A stretch of DNA of 64,000 nt from contig DIWE01000018.1 of the NCBI GenBank assembly GCA_002423435.1, positions 144,599-208,598 on the forward strand, read 5' to 3'. Source of the DNA: Clostridiales bacterium UBA6114 (lineage in GTDB: Bacteria; Bacillota; Clostridia; Oscillospirales; Butyricicoccaceae). The notes beneath the pieces are model-generated. The model ran no database searches. It saw nothing but the letters and a program-made list of their open reading frames with translations, and was not told the DNA's origin. The stretch's first letter is position 1, and each line of letters starts with the position of its first letter. Both the position numbers and the translations under genes were made by a program. Below are positions 1 to 8,182 of the stretch, one piece after another.

Positions 1-17
1 AATTCCCGGACAGAGAT

Positions 18-47
18 GCGGCCGGACTGATAACGCAGTCCGGCCGC
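18..47. terminator. GC-rich hairpin, possible terminator of an upstream gene
   Basis: A perfect 12-bp stem (GCGGCCGGACTG with its complement) encloses a 6-nt loop. No T-run follows on the + strand, so it is a weak terminator candidate for a gene lying outside the window. Confidence 0.4.
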
Positions 48-169
48 GATCTATCCTTAAAACGCGAAGAACGGCCCGCGGCGCAGGGAAAACTGCATAT
101 TTTGCCGGAATGTCGGCCAAAGCCATTGATTTGCGCGATGAAACATGCTAAGATGGATAAGCGCTATCC

Positions 170-212
170 GCCTCTGTGGTTAAATGGATATAACAGCCCC
201 CTCCTAAGGGGC
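170..212 (+). pseudogene. 5' half of a tRNA-Arg(CCU)
   Basis: The stretch reads as a tRNA from the 5' acceptor strand (170-176) through a D arm (GTTA stem, 8-nt loop, TAAC) to a perfect 5-bp anticodon stem, GCCCC/GGGGC, around loop CTCCTAA (201-207, anticodon CCT). After position 212 no T arm and no sequence complementary to the acceptor GCCTCTG can be found. It is therefore a tRNA half, about 36 bases before an intact tRNA-Arg with the same anticodon. It could be an old integration scar, since the break falls just after the anticodon arm where tRNA-targeting integrases recombine. Confidence 0.6.
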
Positions 213-248
213 AGCGGCCGTCGCACAAATAGCGCCAAAACTTCATAT

Positions 249-429
<181 letters not shown>

Positions 430-443
430 TGAAAATGGCTTTT

Positions 444-464
444 TTGCTAATCGGCGATTAGCAA
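444..464. repeat. Inverted repeat built on TTGCTAA, possible integrase arm site
   Basis: TTGCTAATCG and its complement are separated by one base. The GCTAA core recurs many times beside both att copies (near 417, 11020, 11031, 11064, 11176, 11318, 11335, 11350 and 11379), as arm-type recombinase or excisionase sites would. The function is inferred from position only. Confidence 0.4.
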
Positions 465-718
465 GGCTTTTTCGAAACCAGCTCGGCCAGAGACGCCGCG
501 AGCTCAGGCGACCGTCGAAGCTGCTCGATGATGGATGCCACGTCTATGGCCGGAGAATTGTCCGCAGGCGGACGAACCTCCCGCAGATCGGGCTTCACGT
601 AAAAGGACTGCTCGAATTTTTGAGCGTTGACCTTTCTGTCCTCGTCCAGAATGTGCGCATAGACGCGGGTGATCATGTCGATCTGCGCGTGCCCAATGTC
701 GCCCTACAGCCGCATGGA
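458..718 (-). pseudogene. C-terminal remnant of a tyrosine recombinase (phage-type integrase)
   Basis: The minus strand encodes GDIGHAQIDMITRVYAHILD followed by EDRKVNAQKFEQSFY. This is the C-terminal catalytic segment of Clostridia integrases: the GH motif and the nucleophilic Tyr in VYAHILDEDR. Just upstream an in-frame TAG (704-706) stands where relatives have Gln (…QGD.GHAQ…), so CAG has probably mutated to TAG. Further upstream the homology ends at about 718 and the N-terminal and core domains are missing. Lying immediately inside the left att repeat, it is the relic of the enzyme that inserted the island. Confidence 0.7.
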
Positions 719-863
719 CTCGCAGAAGCGCTGCGGCAGCATTACCCAGAAAGAATTCAACGACTGGAGTTGGCAGGCCATAGACAAGCGCGACCGCTGC
801 CTTGCCGGTGAGATAATGTTTGACGAATTTCAGAAATGGCTTGATAAGACGAAAAAGAGGTAA
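714..863 (+). pseudogene. C-terminal fragment of an unidentified protein
   Basis: The + strand encodes a charged 49-residue tail (MDSQKRCGSITQKEF… …FDEFQKWLDKTKKR) ending at 863. It looks like the C-terminus of a longer protein: a helical segment rich in Lys, Asp and Trp, with no upstream continuation beyond the integrase relic it abuts. I do not recognise the family with confidence. It probably marks a deletion junction between two mobile-element genes. Confidence 0.4.
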
Positions 864-877
864 TAGCCGGCAAGAAA

Positions 878-909
878 CGGGTATCGGACATACCAATGAC
901 CGATACCCG
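878..909. terminator. Hairpin between relics and sigma operon
   Basis: CGGGTATCGG and CCGATACCCG form a 10-bp stem with a 12-nt loop. No T-run follows on either strand, so it may be a weak terminator or an operator for the sigma-factor operon. Confidence 0.35.
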
Positions 910-1024
910 CTGATTATAGCTATGCGACAATTAATCAAAAAGTTTTGGATTCTATGCAACCGAAATGGATTTTTCCGGAGTAGATAAGTAAAGGGCCCTA
1001 CCGCAAATCATAGGAGGTGGAAGG

Positions 1025-1591
1025 ATGGAGGACAGCCGCATAGTGGAACTATATTGGACGCGCTCTGAGAGCGCAATAGAAGAAACAGCAACCAAATACG
1101 GGAAATACTGCTATGCCATCGCCAACAACATTCTTGCAAATGCCGAGGATGCACAGGAGAGCGTGAACGATATGTACTTAGGCGCATGGAACAGTATGCC
1201 GACCCATCGCCCCGCTGTCCTGTCGTCGTTCCTGGGAAAAATCACCCGAAGAATATCCATTAAGAAGTGGCAGGAAAAATATGCTGCTAAACGTGGCGGC
1301 GGTGAAATTGCGCTTGCTCTTGACGAGCTGTCCGATTGCATCCCTTCGGGGGAGAGCGTTCAAAAAGAAATGGAAATGACGGAACTGTCAAAAGTCATCG
1401 ACAATTTTGTTATGGCCCTGCCGGTTACTGAAATGCGCGTTTTTATCTGCCGCTACTGGTATCTTGACCCTATCTCTGACATCTGTCAGCAATTCGGATT
1501 TTCGCAGGGCAAGGTAAAGTCCATGCTCTACAGGACAAGGCATAAGCTCTTATTGCAGTTAGAAAGGGAGGGCATTACCTGTGACAACTGA
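1025..1591 (+). CDS. ECF-like sigma-70 family RNA polymerase sigma factor
   Basis: A 188-residue protein with the two-domain layout of small sigma factors. An N-terminal region 2-like part (residues about 1-85, including the YAIANNILANAEDAQESVND stretch) is followed by a C-terminal region 4 helix-turn-helix (about 125-180, FGFSQGKVKSMLYRTRHKL) that would bind the -35 element. The start is set by a strong AGGAGGTGG site at 1011-1019. The stop overlaps the start of the next gene, a membrane protein of the anti-sigma type, so the two are likely translationally coupled and form a signalling pair. Its location on a mobile island suggests it drives island-specific genes. The target promoters are unknown. 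Confidence 0.8.
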   Translation: MEDSRIVELYWTRSESAIEETATKYGKYCYAIANNILANAEDAQESVNDMYLGAWNSMPTHRPAVLSSFLGKITRRISIKKWQEKYAAKRGGGEIALALDELSDCIPSGESVQKEMEMTELSKVIDNFVMALPVTEMRVFICRYWYLDPISDICQQFGFSQGKVKSMLYRTRHKLLLQLEREGITCDN

Positions 1592-2702
1592 GATGCTTTT
1601 GGAGGCTATCGGGAATATAAACTCCGAGGCGATTAGGGACGCGAAAGCCAAATACTTAGCAAATCAAGAAGAATTAACGAATCGTGTAAGTCATTTTGCT
1701 CACCGCCAAGGAATAAACCGCCGAATGAGCAGACGCCGCCTGGCGACTGTGCTTATAATTGTGGCAATTCTGCTGACACTCACCATAACGGCTCTGGCCT
1801 ATTTCGGCGTCGGTGCATGGTTTAAGAGCTTCTTTGCCAAACGCTCGGGAGGCGAGCTGTCGTCGGGGCAGCAGCAGTACATTGATGAAACGGCCGTGGA
1901 CATAGGCCAGAGCGTAACGGTGGATGGCTATACCGTCACCGTTAATTCCGCAATCTGCGATGAGCAAACCCTCTATCTCACCATTAATATTGAGGCACCG
2001 GAGGGTGTTAAAATAGATATGGACTCTGATGAAGGGAACCTCTCTTTCGGAGAAGTGAAATGCAAAAGCACGGGAACCTATACTCAAACAGGTCATTTGA
2101 GTTCAATGGGCCGCACTTGGTTTCCGCTTGAAGATGGAGACGGCAGGGAGAATACCGCCACCCTTCTTATGCGAGAGCAGTATGTGATGTCGGCAGACAG
2201 TAATCGAGTTTATACGGATGGCGAAATCTGGAGACTCGAACTTGCAGAACTGCAAGCACGGACAAATGCGCCTTATTATGATGAAGTGACAACACTAATA
2301 GAGGGCGGCTGGAGTTTTGAGTTCCCATTGACCGAAATGAACGGAGAAGTAGAAATGATTTCTTCCCCGGTGGTCTGTGTGGCACAGTCGGGTGGTGAGA
2401 TGGGCCCGAGAGAAAGCGTAGAAATGATGGTCGATTCCTTCGTCCTGCGCCCCTTCAGCGTCACTTTAAGGTATAGTTTTATCCCCGGAAACAGACCGGA
2501 GGCGGTGGATATTCTGGATGTATATTTGGTGATGAAGGACGCGAGTACAATTACAGCCCGGCCAAGGTCTGGCGGCGGTGCAGGTGGAGTGGGGTCTACC
2601 GGAGGGACGATGTCCTACGTGTTTGACGCCCCTGTTATGCTCGGCGAGGTGGCATACGTCGTGTTGCCTGATGATGTTCATGTGCCTTTCCCCGAGGAAT
2701 AA
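1581..2702 (+). CDS. Membrane anti-sigma factor-like protein (DUF4179-type)
   Basis: A 373-residue protein. An N-terminal cytoplasmic segment of about 55 residues ends in a basic patch (NRRMSRRRLATVLI), followed by one transmembrane helix (residues about 58-78) and a large extracellular domain rich in beta-strand-like segments. This architecture, directly after an ECF-like sigma gene, is typical of Clostridia anti-sigma partners with a DUF4179-like region. The GTG start at 1581 overlaps the sigma stop by 11 bases and has GGGAGGG eight bases upstream; an in-frame ATG at 1593 is the alternative. It probably holds the sigma factor at the membrane until an outside signal arrives. The signal is not evident. 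Confidence 0.7.
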   Translation: MTTEMLLEAIGNINSEAIRDAKAKYLANQEELTNRVSHFAHRQGINRRMSRRRLATVLIIVAILLTLTITALAYFGVGAWFKSFFAKRSGGELSSGQQQYIDETAVDIGQSVTVDGYTVTVNSAICDEQTLYLTINIEAPEGVKIDMDSDEGNLSFGEVKCKSTGTYTQTGHLSSMGRTWFPLEDGDGRENTATLLMREQYVMSADSNRVYTDGEIWRLELAELQARTNAPYYDEVTTLIEGGWSFEFPLTEMNGEVEMISSPVVCVAQSGGEMGPRESVEMMVDSFVLRPFSVTLRYSFIPGNRPEAVDILDVYLVMKDASTITARPRSGGGAGGVGSTGGTMSYVFDAPVMLGEVAYVVLPDDVHVPFPEE

Positions 2703-3277
2703 CAGTAAGCACTCAAAGGCCAACTTGGCCCGAAATACTGCCCTTAATTTTCGTCGTGCCGAAATTCTCCAAACGAAAACTATAGGCTTAGTCCAAACGA
2801 AAGATATATCTTGCTGCTTTTCTGCTGGCAAAGATTTTCTCTTAAACGAATTGCAAAAACGATAAGCCTGCCAATGTTTATAGCAAAAAAACGTTTGCAC
2901 GCCATATTAAATAAGATTTCCAAGCCAACGTAAACGGATATCCGGACAGGACTTGAGATCGGAACTTTATGGTTCGCGGCGCTAAAGAGTGGCTATTGGG
3001 GGCTGAGCGAAAGAATGTGGGATAAGTGTGCCCCGTATTTGCGGGAATGGTACTTTGAAAAGTTTGAGAAACATATGCATATGAACGTGGTATCCACGAC
3101 AACCGTGTCATTGTCGGAAGTATATACTTCTTTACGAACAAATTGTGGAGTTGAAATAGTGATTTTTGAAAACCACGATTACACAAAACCTGCGCTGTTT
3201 TATTTTTATACTCAATAGGGTTTGTCATTAGACCTTATCGAGTATATTTGTAAAATCGATGCTTAGCTTATCTGCAC
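2703..3277. other. Gene-poor stretch with a possible decayed ORF
   Basis: No convincing full-length gene is visible. One + strand frame stays open from 2934 to the stop at 3218 and reads as plausible protein (for example LEIGTLWFAALKSGYWGLSE, then …LREWYFEKFEKHMHMNVV), but the only usable ATG (3015) lies well inside and has no clear ribosome binding site. It may be the 3' remnant of a gene lost during island rearrangement. I cannot assign a family. Confidence 0.35.
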
Positions 3278-3314
3278 AAAAATGCCGCACTTTATTCCTG
3301 AGTGCGGCATTTTT
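3278..3314. terminator. Bidirectional Rho-independent terminator
   Basis: AAAAATGCCGCAC and GTGCGGCATTTTT form a perfect 13-bp stem with an 11-nt loop, with A- and T-runs at the base. It isolates the downstream AbiE promoter from upstream transcription. Confidence 0.85.
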
Positions 3315-3317
3315 GTG

Positions 3318-3346
3318 TTGACAGCAATTACCACTGGGTGTATAGT
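3318..3346 (+). promoter_or_regulatory. Sigma-A promoter of the abiE operon
   Basis: TTGACA (3318-3323), a 17-bp spacer and TATAGT (3341-3346) lie about 50 bp before the antitoxin start. AbiEi-type antitoxins are known to repress their own promoter, so this is the expected target. Confidence 0.7.
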
Positions 3347-3394
3347 AAATTATTAAGTTGCCGCATTGCGAAAATGAATGAGGAGCTTTTGTGA

Positions 3395-4051
3395 ATGGCC
3401 GAAACGGACATCCTCACGGATAAATATCAAAACATAATTAAGTACATTCAGAGCCGCGAGCAGGCTGCGGGAGGCAATTCAGCCGCGCTGCTGATCAAAA
3501 CGGGAGAGCTAACCGCACTCAAAATTTATTATCGGGACATTGCGGCGCTGATCAATGCGGGCTTTCTGGAAAAGGTCAAGCAGGGGTATTACAGGGTCGT
3601 TGTTTCAAAAGAGAGTTCCGCGCCGACCGAAGCCTCTGTTATTGCTTCACTCTATCCGGACGGTGTCCTGTGCATGTATGCGGCCCTGTTTTATTATGGC
3701 TACAGTGACCGCACTCCGCTGAGCTGGGATATCGCGATTAACCGGGATACTTCAAAGGCCAGATTCAAAATAGATTACCCTTATGTGCAGCCGTATTATA
3801 TGAAGCCGGAGCATCTGTCTTACGGCGTTGCGACCGCTGAATACGAGGACTGCCAGATGCAGATTTTCGATCGTGATCGCCTGATCTGTGAATGTATTAA
3901 GAACGAGAACAAAATGGATCGGGAGAGCTATAACAAGGCGATTCAGGGATACGTCGCGGATTCGAAGAAATCCGTTGTTAATCTGCTCTCGTACGCAAGG
4001 AAGCGGAATATCGTCGCAAAAGTGAAAGACAGGATCGGAGTGTGGCTGTAA
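3395..4051 (+). CDS. abiEi: AbiEi-family antitoxin (type IV toxin-antitoxin)
   Basis: A 218-residue protein with an N-terminal winged helix-turn-helix (residues about 1-75: a KYQNIIKYIQS helix, then a segment matching first-strand features such as GFLEKVKQGYYRVV) and the C-terminal AbiEi domain (VIASLYPDGVLCMYAALFYYG). In the family, the antitoxin represses the operon and neutralises the AbiEii nucleotidyltransferase. The ATG at 3395 has GAGGAG nine bases upstream. Its stop overlaps the toxin start as TAATG, so the pair is translationally coupled. It lies inside the tRNA-Arg island, where it may give phage defence or stabilise the island. Confidence 0.88.
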   Translation: MAETDILTDKYQNIIKYIQSREQAAGGNSAALLIKTGELTALKIYYRDIAALINAGFLEKVKQGYYRVVVSKESSAPTEASVIASLYPDGVLCMYAALFYYGYSDRTPLSWDIAINRDTSKARFKIDYPYVQPYYMKPEHLSYGVATAEYEDCQMQIFDRDRLICECIKNENKMDRESYNKAIQGYVADSKKSVVNLLSYARKRNIVAKVKDRIGVWL

Positions 4052-4968
4052 TGGAAGACAGAGGCGCATCCGTCCTTGCCAAGCTGAAAAATAAGGCTAA
4101 AGTGTCGGGTAAGCCGCTCCAAATACATATGCAGCTGTTCTGCCAGGAAGAATTTTTGCGAAGGCTGTCTATGTCGGAGTATGCGGACAACCTGATTTTA
4201 AAAGGCGGTTTGTTCATTTATACGCTGACAAGCTTTGAGGGCCGCGCTACCGTTGATATCGATTTCCTCCTGCGTCAACTTCCGGGGACTGTTGAGGAAA
4301 TCGAGGCTATTATCCGGACAATTTTGGCCATTGATACCGGAAACAATTTTATTATCTTCGAGGCAAAAGGGTTTACTCCGATTGCCTTGGAGCGAAAATA
4401 TAAAGGCGTTGAATTTCAAATCATCGGCCATATCAAGAATACCCGGACACCCTTTAATGTTGATATCAGTATAGGTGACGTGATCGTCCCCAAAGCAGAA
4501 AAACGTACAATTCCGGTGCAGCTTGAAGACTTTGAATGTCCGCAAGTCAGCACCTATTCCCTTGAAAGCACAATCGCCGAAAAATTCGATGCCATGCTGC
4601 AACGCCTTGAACTGAACAGCCGGATGAAGGATTTTTACGACATCTATTTTCTGGCACATACATTTGATTTTGACGGCAGAAAGCTACAGGAAGCGATTTT
4701 TGAGACGCTGCAAAACCGCGGCACCGCCTATAACCGTGACAGCCTGAAGGCCATTATTGCACTGGCAGACAATAGTGATATGCAGACCCGATGGCGTCAA
4801 GCTGTACGCCGAATGCAGTTGCCGGAGCTGGCGTTTACAGAAATGATAAACACGCTACAAACCTTCCTCGCCCCGGTTTTTGATGCAATAGTTAATGAAG
4901 GTGAATTGCTGAAAATGTGGTCGGTAGAAGATCAAGCGTGGTGTAATGCAATTCGGGGGAAAAACTGA
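4051..4968 (+). CDS. abiEii: AbiEii/AbiGii-family nucleotidyltransferase toxin
   Basis: A 305-residue protein. It carries the polymerase-beta-like nucleotidyltransferase signature of the family: LKGGLFIY (GG motif, residues about 50-57) followed by the acidic pair in ATVDIDFLL (about 69-77). Downstream is a conserved ESTIAEKFDAMLQRLELNSR segment ending in a KDFYDIY motif. Family toxins transfer nucleotides to RNA targets, including tRNA in studied relatives, and stop growth. ATG at 4051 shares its A with the antitoxin stop codon; an in-frame GTG at 4042 would add three residues. The gene is full length with no broken motif. Confidence 0.88.
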   Translation: MEDRGASVLAKLKNKAKVSGKPLQIHMQLFCQEEFLRRLSMSEYADNLILKGGLFIYTLTSFEGRATVDIDFLLRQLPGTVEEIEAIIRTILAIDTGNNFIIFEAKGFTPIALERKYKGVEFQIIGHIKNTRTPFNVDISIGDVIVPKAEKRTIPVQLEDFECPQVSTYSLESTIAEKFDAMLQRLELNSRMKDFYDIYFLAHTFDFDGRKLQEAIFETLQNRGTAYNRDSLKAIIALADNSDMQTRWRQAVRRMQLPELAFTEMINTLQTFLAPVFDAIVNEGELLKMWSVEDQAWCNAIRGKN

Positions 4969-5027
4969 CAGAGCAATTAGTATTCTAAGTTGGCACCAAC
5001 ATGGCACTAAAGACCTGTTCATAACTG

Positions 5028-5057
5028 TTGACATTGTTAGATCTTTGAGCTTATAAA
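5028..5057 (+). promoter_or_regulatory. Sigma-A promoter of the HsdM-HsdS-ATPase-HNH operon
   Basis: TTGACA (5028-5033), an 18-bp spacer and TATAAA (5052-5057) lie only 15 bases upstream of the methylase ATG, giving a very short leader. No other good promoter is seen within the operon, whose genes all overlap. Confidence 0.65.
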
Positions 5058-5072
5058 AAAGGCGGTAGAAAT

Positions 5073-6707
5073 ATGTTGGAGAATAATTCTGTTTTAAAAA
5101 GTAAAATAACTCAACTTTGGAATAAACTTTGGAGCGGTGGTATATCAAACCCTTTAACAGCTATTGAACAAATTTCGTATTTGCTTTTTATGAAAAGACT
5201 AGATGATCTTGACTCAAAGCGGGTTGCGAATTCCCAAATCTCCAGGAAACCTTATACATCCAAATTTGAGGGCTTCTGGATTCCTCCAGAATATGTATTC
5301 CCATTAGATAAAAGCAAGCCTCAGCAGGAAGCTGAGAAAGAAAAAGAAGAAAAAGAAAAGCCATTTGCAGTTAATAAACAAGACCTTCGATGGAGTCAGT
5401 TTAATCAGATGAAGCCGGAGGAAATGCTTGTTCATGTGCAGACTAAAGTTTTTCCGTTTTTAAAGACGCTTAATGGCGATGAATCGTCATTTACTCATTA
5501 TATGAAAGATGCTGTCTTTATTATCCAGAAGCCATCTATACTGGTAGAAGCAATTTCAACCATTGAAGAGATATATGAAGAAATTGAAAAAGATGCTAAT
5601 GAAAGTGGGCAAACGTTTCAGGATATACAGGGTGATGTCTATGAAATGCTTCTTTCTGAAATCGCTACGGCAGGAAAAAACGGACAGTTTAGAACTCCTA
5701 GACAAATAATTAAGTTAATTGCTGAATTAGTTGAACCTCAATTAGGAAATCGAATTGCAGATCCGGCCTGTGGAACTGGCGGGTTTCTTCTTGGTGCTTA
5801 TCAGTATATAGTAACTCAACTCAATAAAAATAAAGAGAATGCTCAAACCGATGAAGATGGGTTTATTCGTTGTTCAGTAAGTGGACTGCTTTCACAGGAA
5901 GTAAGTGATATATTGAATGACAGCCTTTATGGCTACGATATTGATGTTACAATGGTCCGTTTAGCTCTAATGAACTTAATGATGCACGGAGTTGATAACC
6001 CGCATATTGATTACAGGGATACATTAAGCCAAGAATTTAATGAGTCCAATCAGTATCAGATCGTAATGGCCAATCCGCCTTTTACTGGCAGTATTGATAA
6101 AGCTGATATTAATAAAGTCTTCCAATTGAATACAACGAAAACCGAATTATTGTTTTTGGAAAATATTTATAATATGCTTAAAATAGGTGGAACTGCAGGT
6201 GTAATCGTCCCACAGGGTGTTTTATTCGGTAGCAATAAAGTTTTTATCGCCGCTAGAAGAATATTAATTGAAAAGTGTGAGCTTAAAGCGGTTATAACTA
6301 TGCCAAGCGGTATATTTAAGCCTTATGCCGGAGTTAGCACTGCTATTTTGATCTTCACCAAAGGTGGCGAAACAGAAAATGTCTGGTTTTATGATATGCA
6401 AAGCGATGGCCGTAGTTTGGATGACAAGCGTATAAAGATAGTTGGAGATTATGGAGATCTACAGGATATTGTTACTCAATTTAAAAACCGAAACCCCAAT
6501 ATAGGAAGTAATCGTAAAGCAAAATTCTTTTTTGTTCCATTGAATGAGATCGTTGCAAAAAATTACGATCTTTCATTAAATAAATATAAAGAAGACACCT
6601 ATGAAGAAATCAAATACGAAAATCCAGAAATTATTTTAGCGAAATTAAAAACACTAGAAAATGAAATAAACAGTGGATTGGTTGATCTTGAGAGGATTCT
6701 ACAATGA
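5073..6707 (+). CDS. hsdM: Type I restriction-modification DNA adenine methylase subunit (HsdM)
   Basis: A 544-residue N6-adenine methylase. It has an N-terminal HsdM helical domain (residues about 5-150), the SAM-binding motif ADPACGTGGF (about 228-237) and the catalytic NPPF (334-337). The EIATAGKNGQFRTPRQIIKL segment just before motif I is typical of type I M subunits. It methylates adenine in the target chosen by HsdS. The start has GGCGG seven bases upstream. Its stop overlaps the hsdS start (ATGA). The base composition is strongly A+T-rich relative to the flanking chromosome, which indicates transfer. No translocating HsdR follows; an ATPase and an HNH nuclease do. Confidence 0.93.
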   Translation: MLENNSVLKSKITQLWNKLWSGGISNPLTAIEQISYLLFMKRLDDLDSKRVANSQISRKPYTSKFEGFWIPPEYVFPLDKSKPQQEAEKEKEEKEKPFAVNKQDLRWSQFNQMKPEEMLVHVQTKVFPFLKTLNGDESSFTHYMKDAVFIIQKPSILVEAISTIEEIYEEIEKDANESGQTFQDIQGDVYEMLLSEIATAGKNGQFRTPRQIIKLIAELVEPQLGNRIADPACGTGGFLLGAYQYIVTQLNKNKENAQTDEDGFIRCSVSGLLSQEVSDILNDSLYGYDIDVTMVRLALMNLMMHGVDNPHIDYRDTLSQEFNESNQYQIVMANPPFTGSIDKADINKVFQLNTTKTELLFLENIYNMLKIGGTAGVIVPQGVLFGSNKVFIAARRILIEKCELKAVITMPSGIFKPYAGVSTAILIFTKGGETENVWFYDMQSDGRSLDDKRIKIVGDYGDLQDIVTQFKNRNPNIGSNRKAKFFFVPLNEIVAKNYDLSLNKYKEDTYEEIKYENPEIILAKLKTLENEINSGLVDLERILQ

Positions 6708-8182
6708 AAAAAATGTCTTTATCAGAGTTATGTGATATTATCATTGGAAAAACACCTTCAAGAAGTATAAGCAAATACTGGGGCAAAGGATTTAAGTGGG
6801 TTTCAATTTCAGATATGAGCGAAAACGTAATATACGAAACCAAAGAAGAAATAACTGAAGAAGCAATAAAAGCCTGCCATTGTAAAAAAATTGCTAAAGG
6901 AACCCTTTTATTAAGCTTTAAATTGAGTATTGGAAAGCTTGCATTTGCAGGAACAAATCTTTATACAAATGAAGCAATTGCAGCTTTAGTCATAAGAGAT
7001 CAGAATATTCTTAATCCTCAATATCTATACCACACTTTAAAAGCAACGAAATTTACGGGCGGAAATCAAGCAGCAAAAGGAATTACATTAAACTCAAATT
7101 CACTTGCAGCTTTGAAAATTTTTATACCTTCAATTGAAAACCAAAATCATATTTCTGAATTACTAAACATGGTTGAAATCCTAATTTCAAAACGTAGGGA
7201 AAGCATTCAGGCGTTAGAAGAACTCACCAGAAGTATTTTTCAAGCGATGTTTGGTGATCCTACAAAAATGAATCAAATGAACAAAATTAAGTTTAATGAA
7301 ATAATAACTTTCATAACAAGTGGCTCGCGCGGTTGGGCAAAGTATTATTCAGAAACCGGAGATATTTTTATTAGAATTAATAATGTTAAAGATGCTGGCT
7401 TTGTTTTAGATGATATAAAATATGTCACTCCTCCAATAAACCAAGAAGCTGTTCGTACTAAAACAATGACAGGCGATTTATTATTTTCGATAACTGCAGA
7501 CCTTGGAAGGACGGCGATTATCAACAAAAAGTTAAGTGGAGCTTATATTAATCAACACTTAGCATTAATTCGTCTTAAGCATAAGAGAATAAATCCTATG
7601 TATATTGCATGGTATTTTACTATGCCATATGGTAAGTCACTAGTTAAAAAGAAAAATAGAAAAGGCGTCAAAGCAGGATTAAACTTTGATGACATTCGAG
7701 GACTTGATATTGTATTACCACCACTCCCATTACAAAATAAATTTGCCGATATTGCAGAGAAGATTGAATCCATTAAATCAAAATACAGTCAAAATCAAAG
7801 CGAGTTAGAAAATCTCTTCGGTTCGCTAAGTCAGCAAGCATTTAGAGGAGAATTAAATTTAAATAGAATTGCAGTAGACGAAACCAAATGGACATCAATA
7901 GCTCTGGAAGAAAAGCCACTTATATCAACTGCGGTTGATCAACAATCATCAGTTAATAAATATTCGATACAAGAGCTTACCAAGGTAATTAATAGTTTTG
8001 AGCACAAGGAATTTAATTTCGAATCTCTTATGAAAACGCTTCAAAAAACCTCGTACGACGAAACACCTAGATATGATGATATAAAAAACCAAATATACAA
8101 AATGCTCGAAGGGCCAAATCCTCAATTGTCTCAAACATTTAATAAGGATAAGAAGGAAATTGTGTTGAGGGCAAACTTATGA
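6704..8182 (+). CDS. hsdS: Type I restriction-modification specificity subunit (HsdS) with C-terminal extension
   Basis: A 492-residue S subunit with two target-recognition domains: TRD1 about residues 1-160 (ending LNSNSLAALKIFIPSIENQ) and TRD2 about 190-355 (ending DIRGLDIVLPPLPLQNKF). Each is followed by a conserved coiled-coil helix; the first contains the typical ELTRSIFQAMFGDP motif. About 100 residues follow the second helix, including YSIQELTKVINSFEHKEFNF, and exceed a minimal HsdS. This tail could dock the unusual effector proteins encoded next. It overlaps its neighbours by ATGA on both sides. It would recognise a bipartite DNA sequence and target the methylase, and by inference the ATPase-nuclease. 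Confidence 0.9.
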   Translation: MKKMSLSELCDIIIGKTPSRSISKYWGKGFKWVSISDMSENVIYETKEEITEEAIKACHCKKIAKGTLLLSFKLSIGKLAFAGTNLYTNEAIAALVIRDQNILNPQYLYHTLKATKFTGGNQAAKGITLNSNSLAALKIFIPSIENQNHISELLNMVEILISKRRESIQALEELTRSIFQAMFGDPTKMNQMNKIKFNEIITFITSGSRGWAKYYSETGDIFIRINNVKDAGFVLDDIKYVTPPINQEAVRTKTMTGDLLFSITADLGRTAIINKKLSGAYINQHLALIRLKHKRINPMYIAWYFTMPYGKSLVKKKNRKGVKAGLNFDDIRGLDIVLPPLPLQNKFADIAEKIESIKSKYSQNQSELENLFGSLSQQAFRGELNLNRIAVDETKWTSIALEEKPLISTAVDQQSSVNKYSIQELTKVINSFEHKEFNFESLMKTLQKTSYDETPRYDDIKNQIYKMLEGPNPQLSQTFNKDKKEIVLRANL

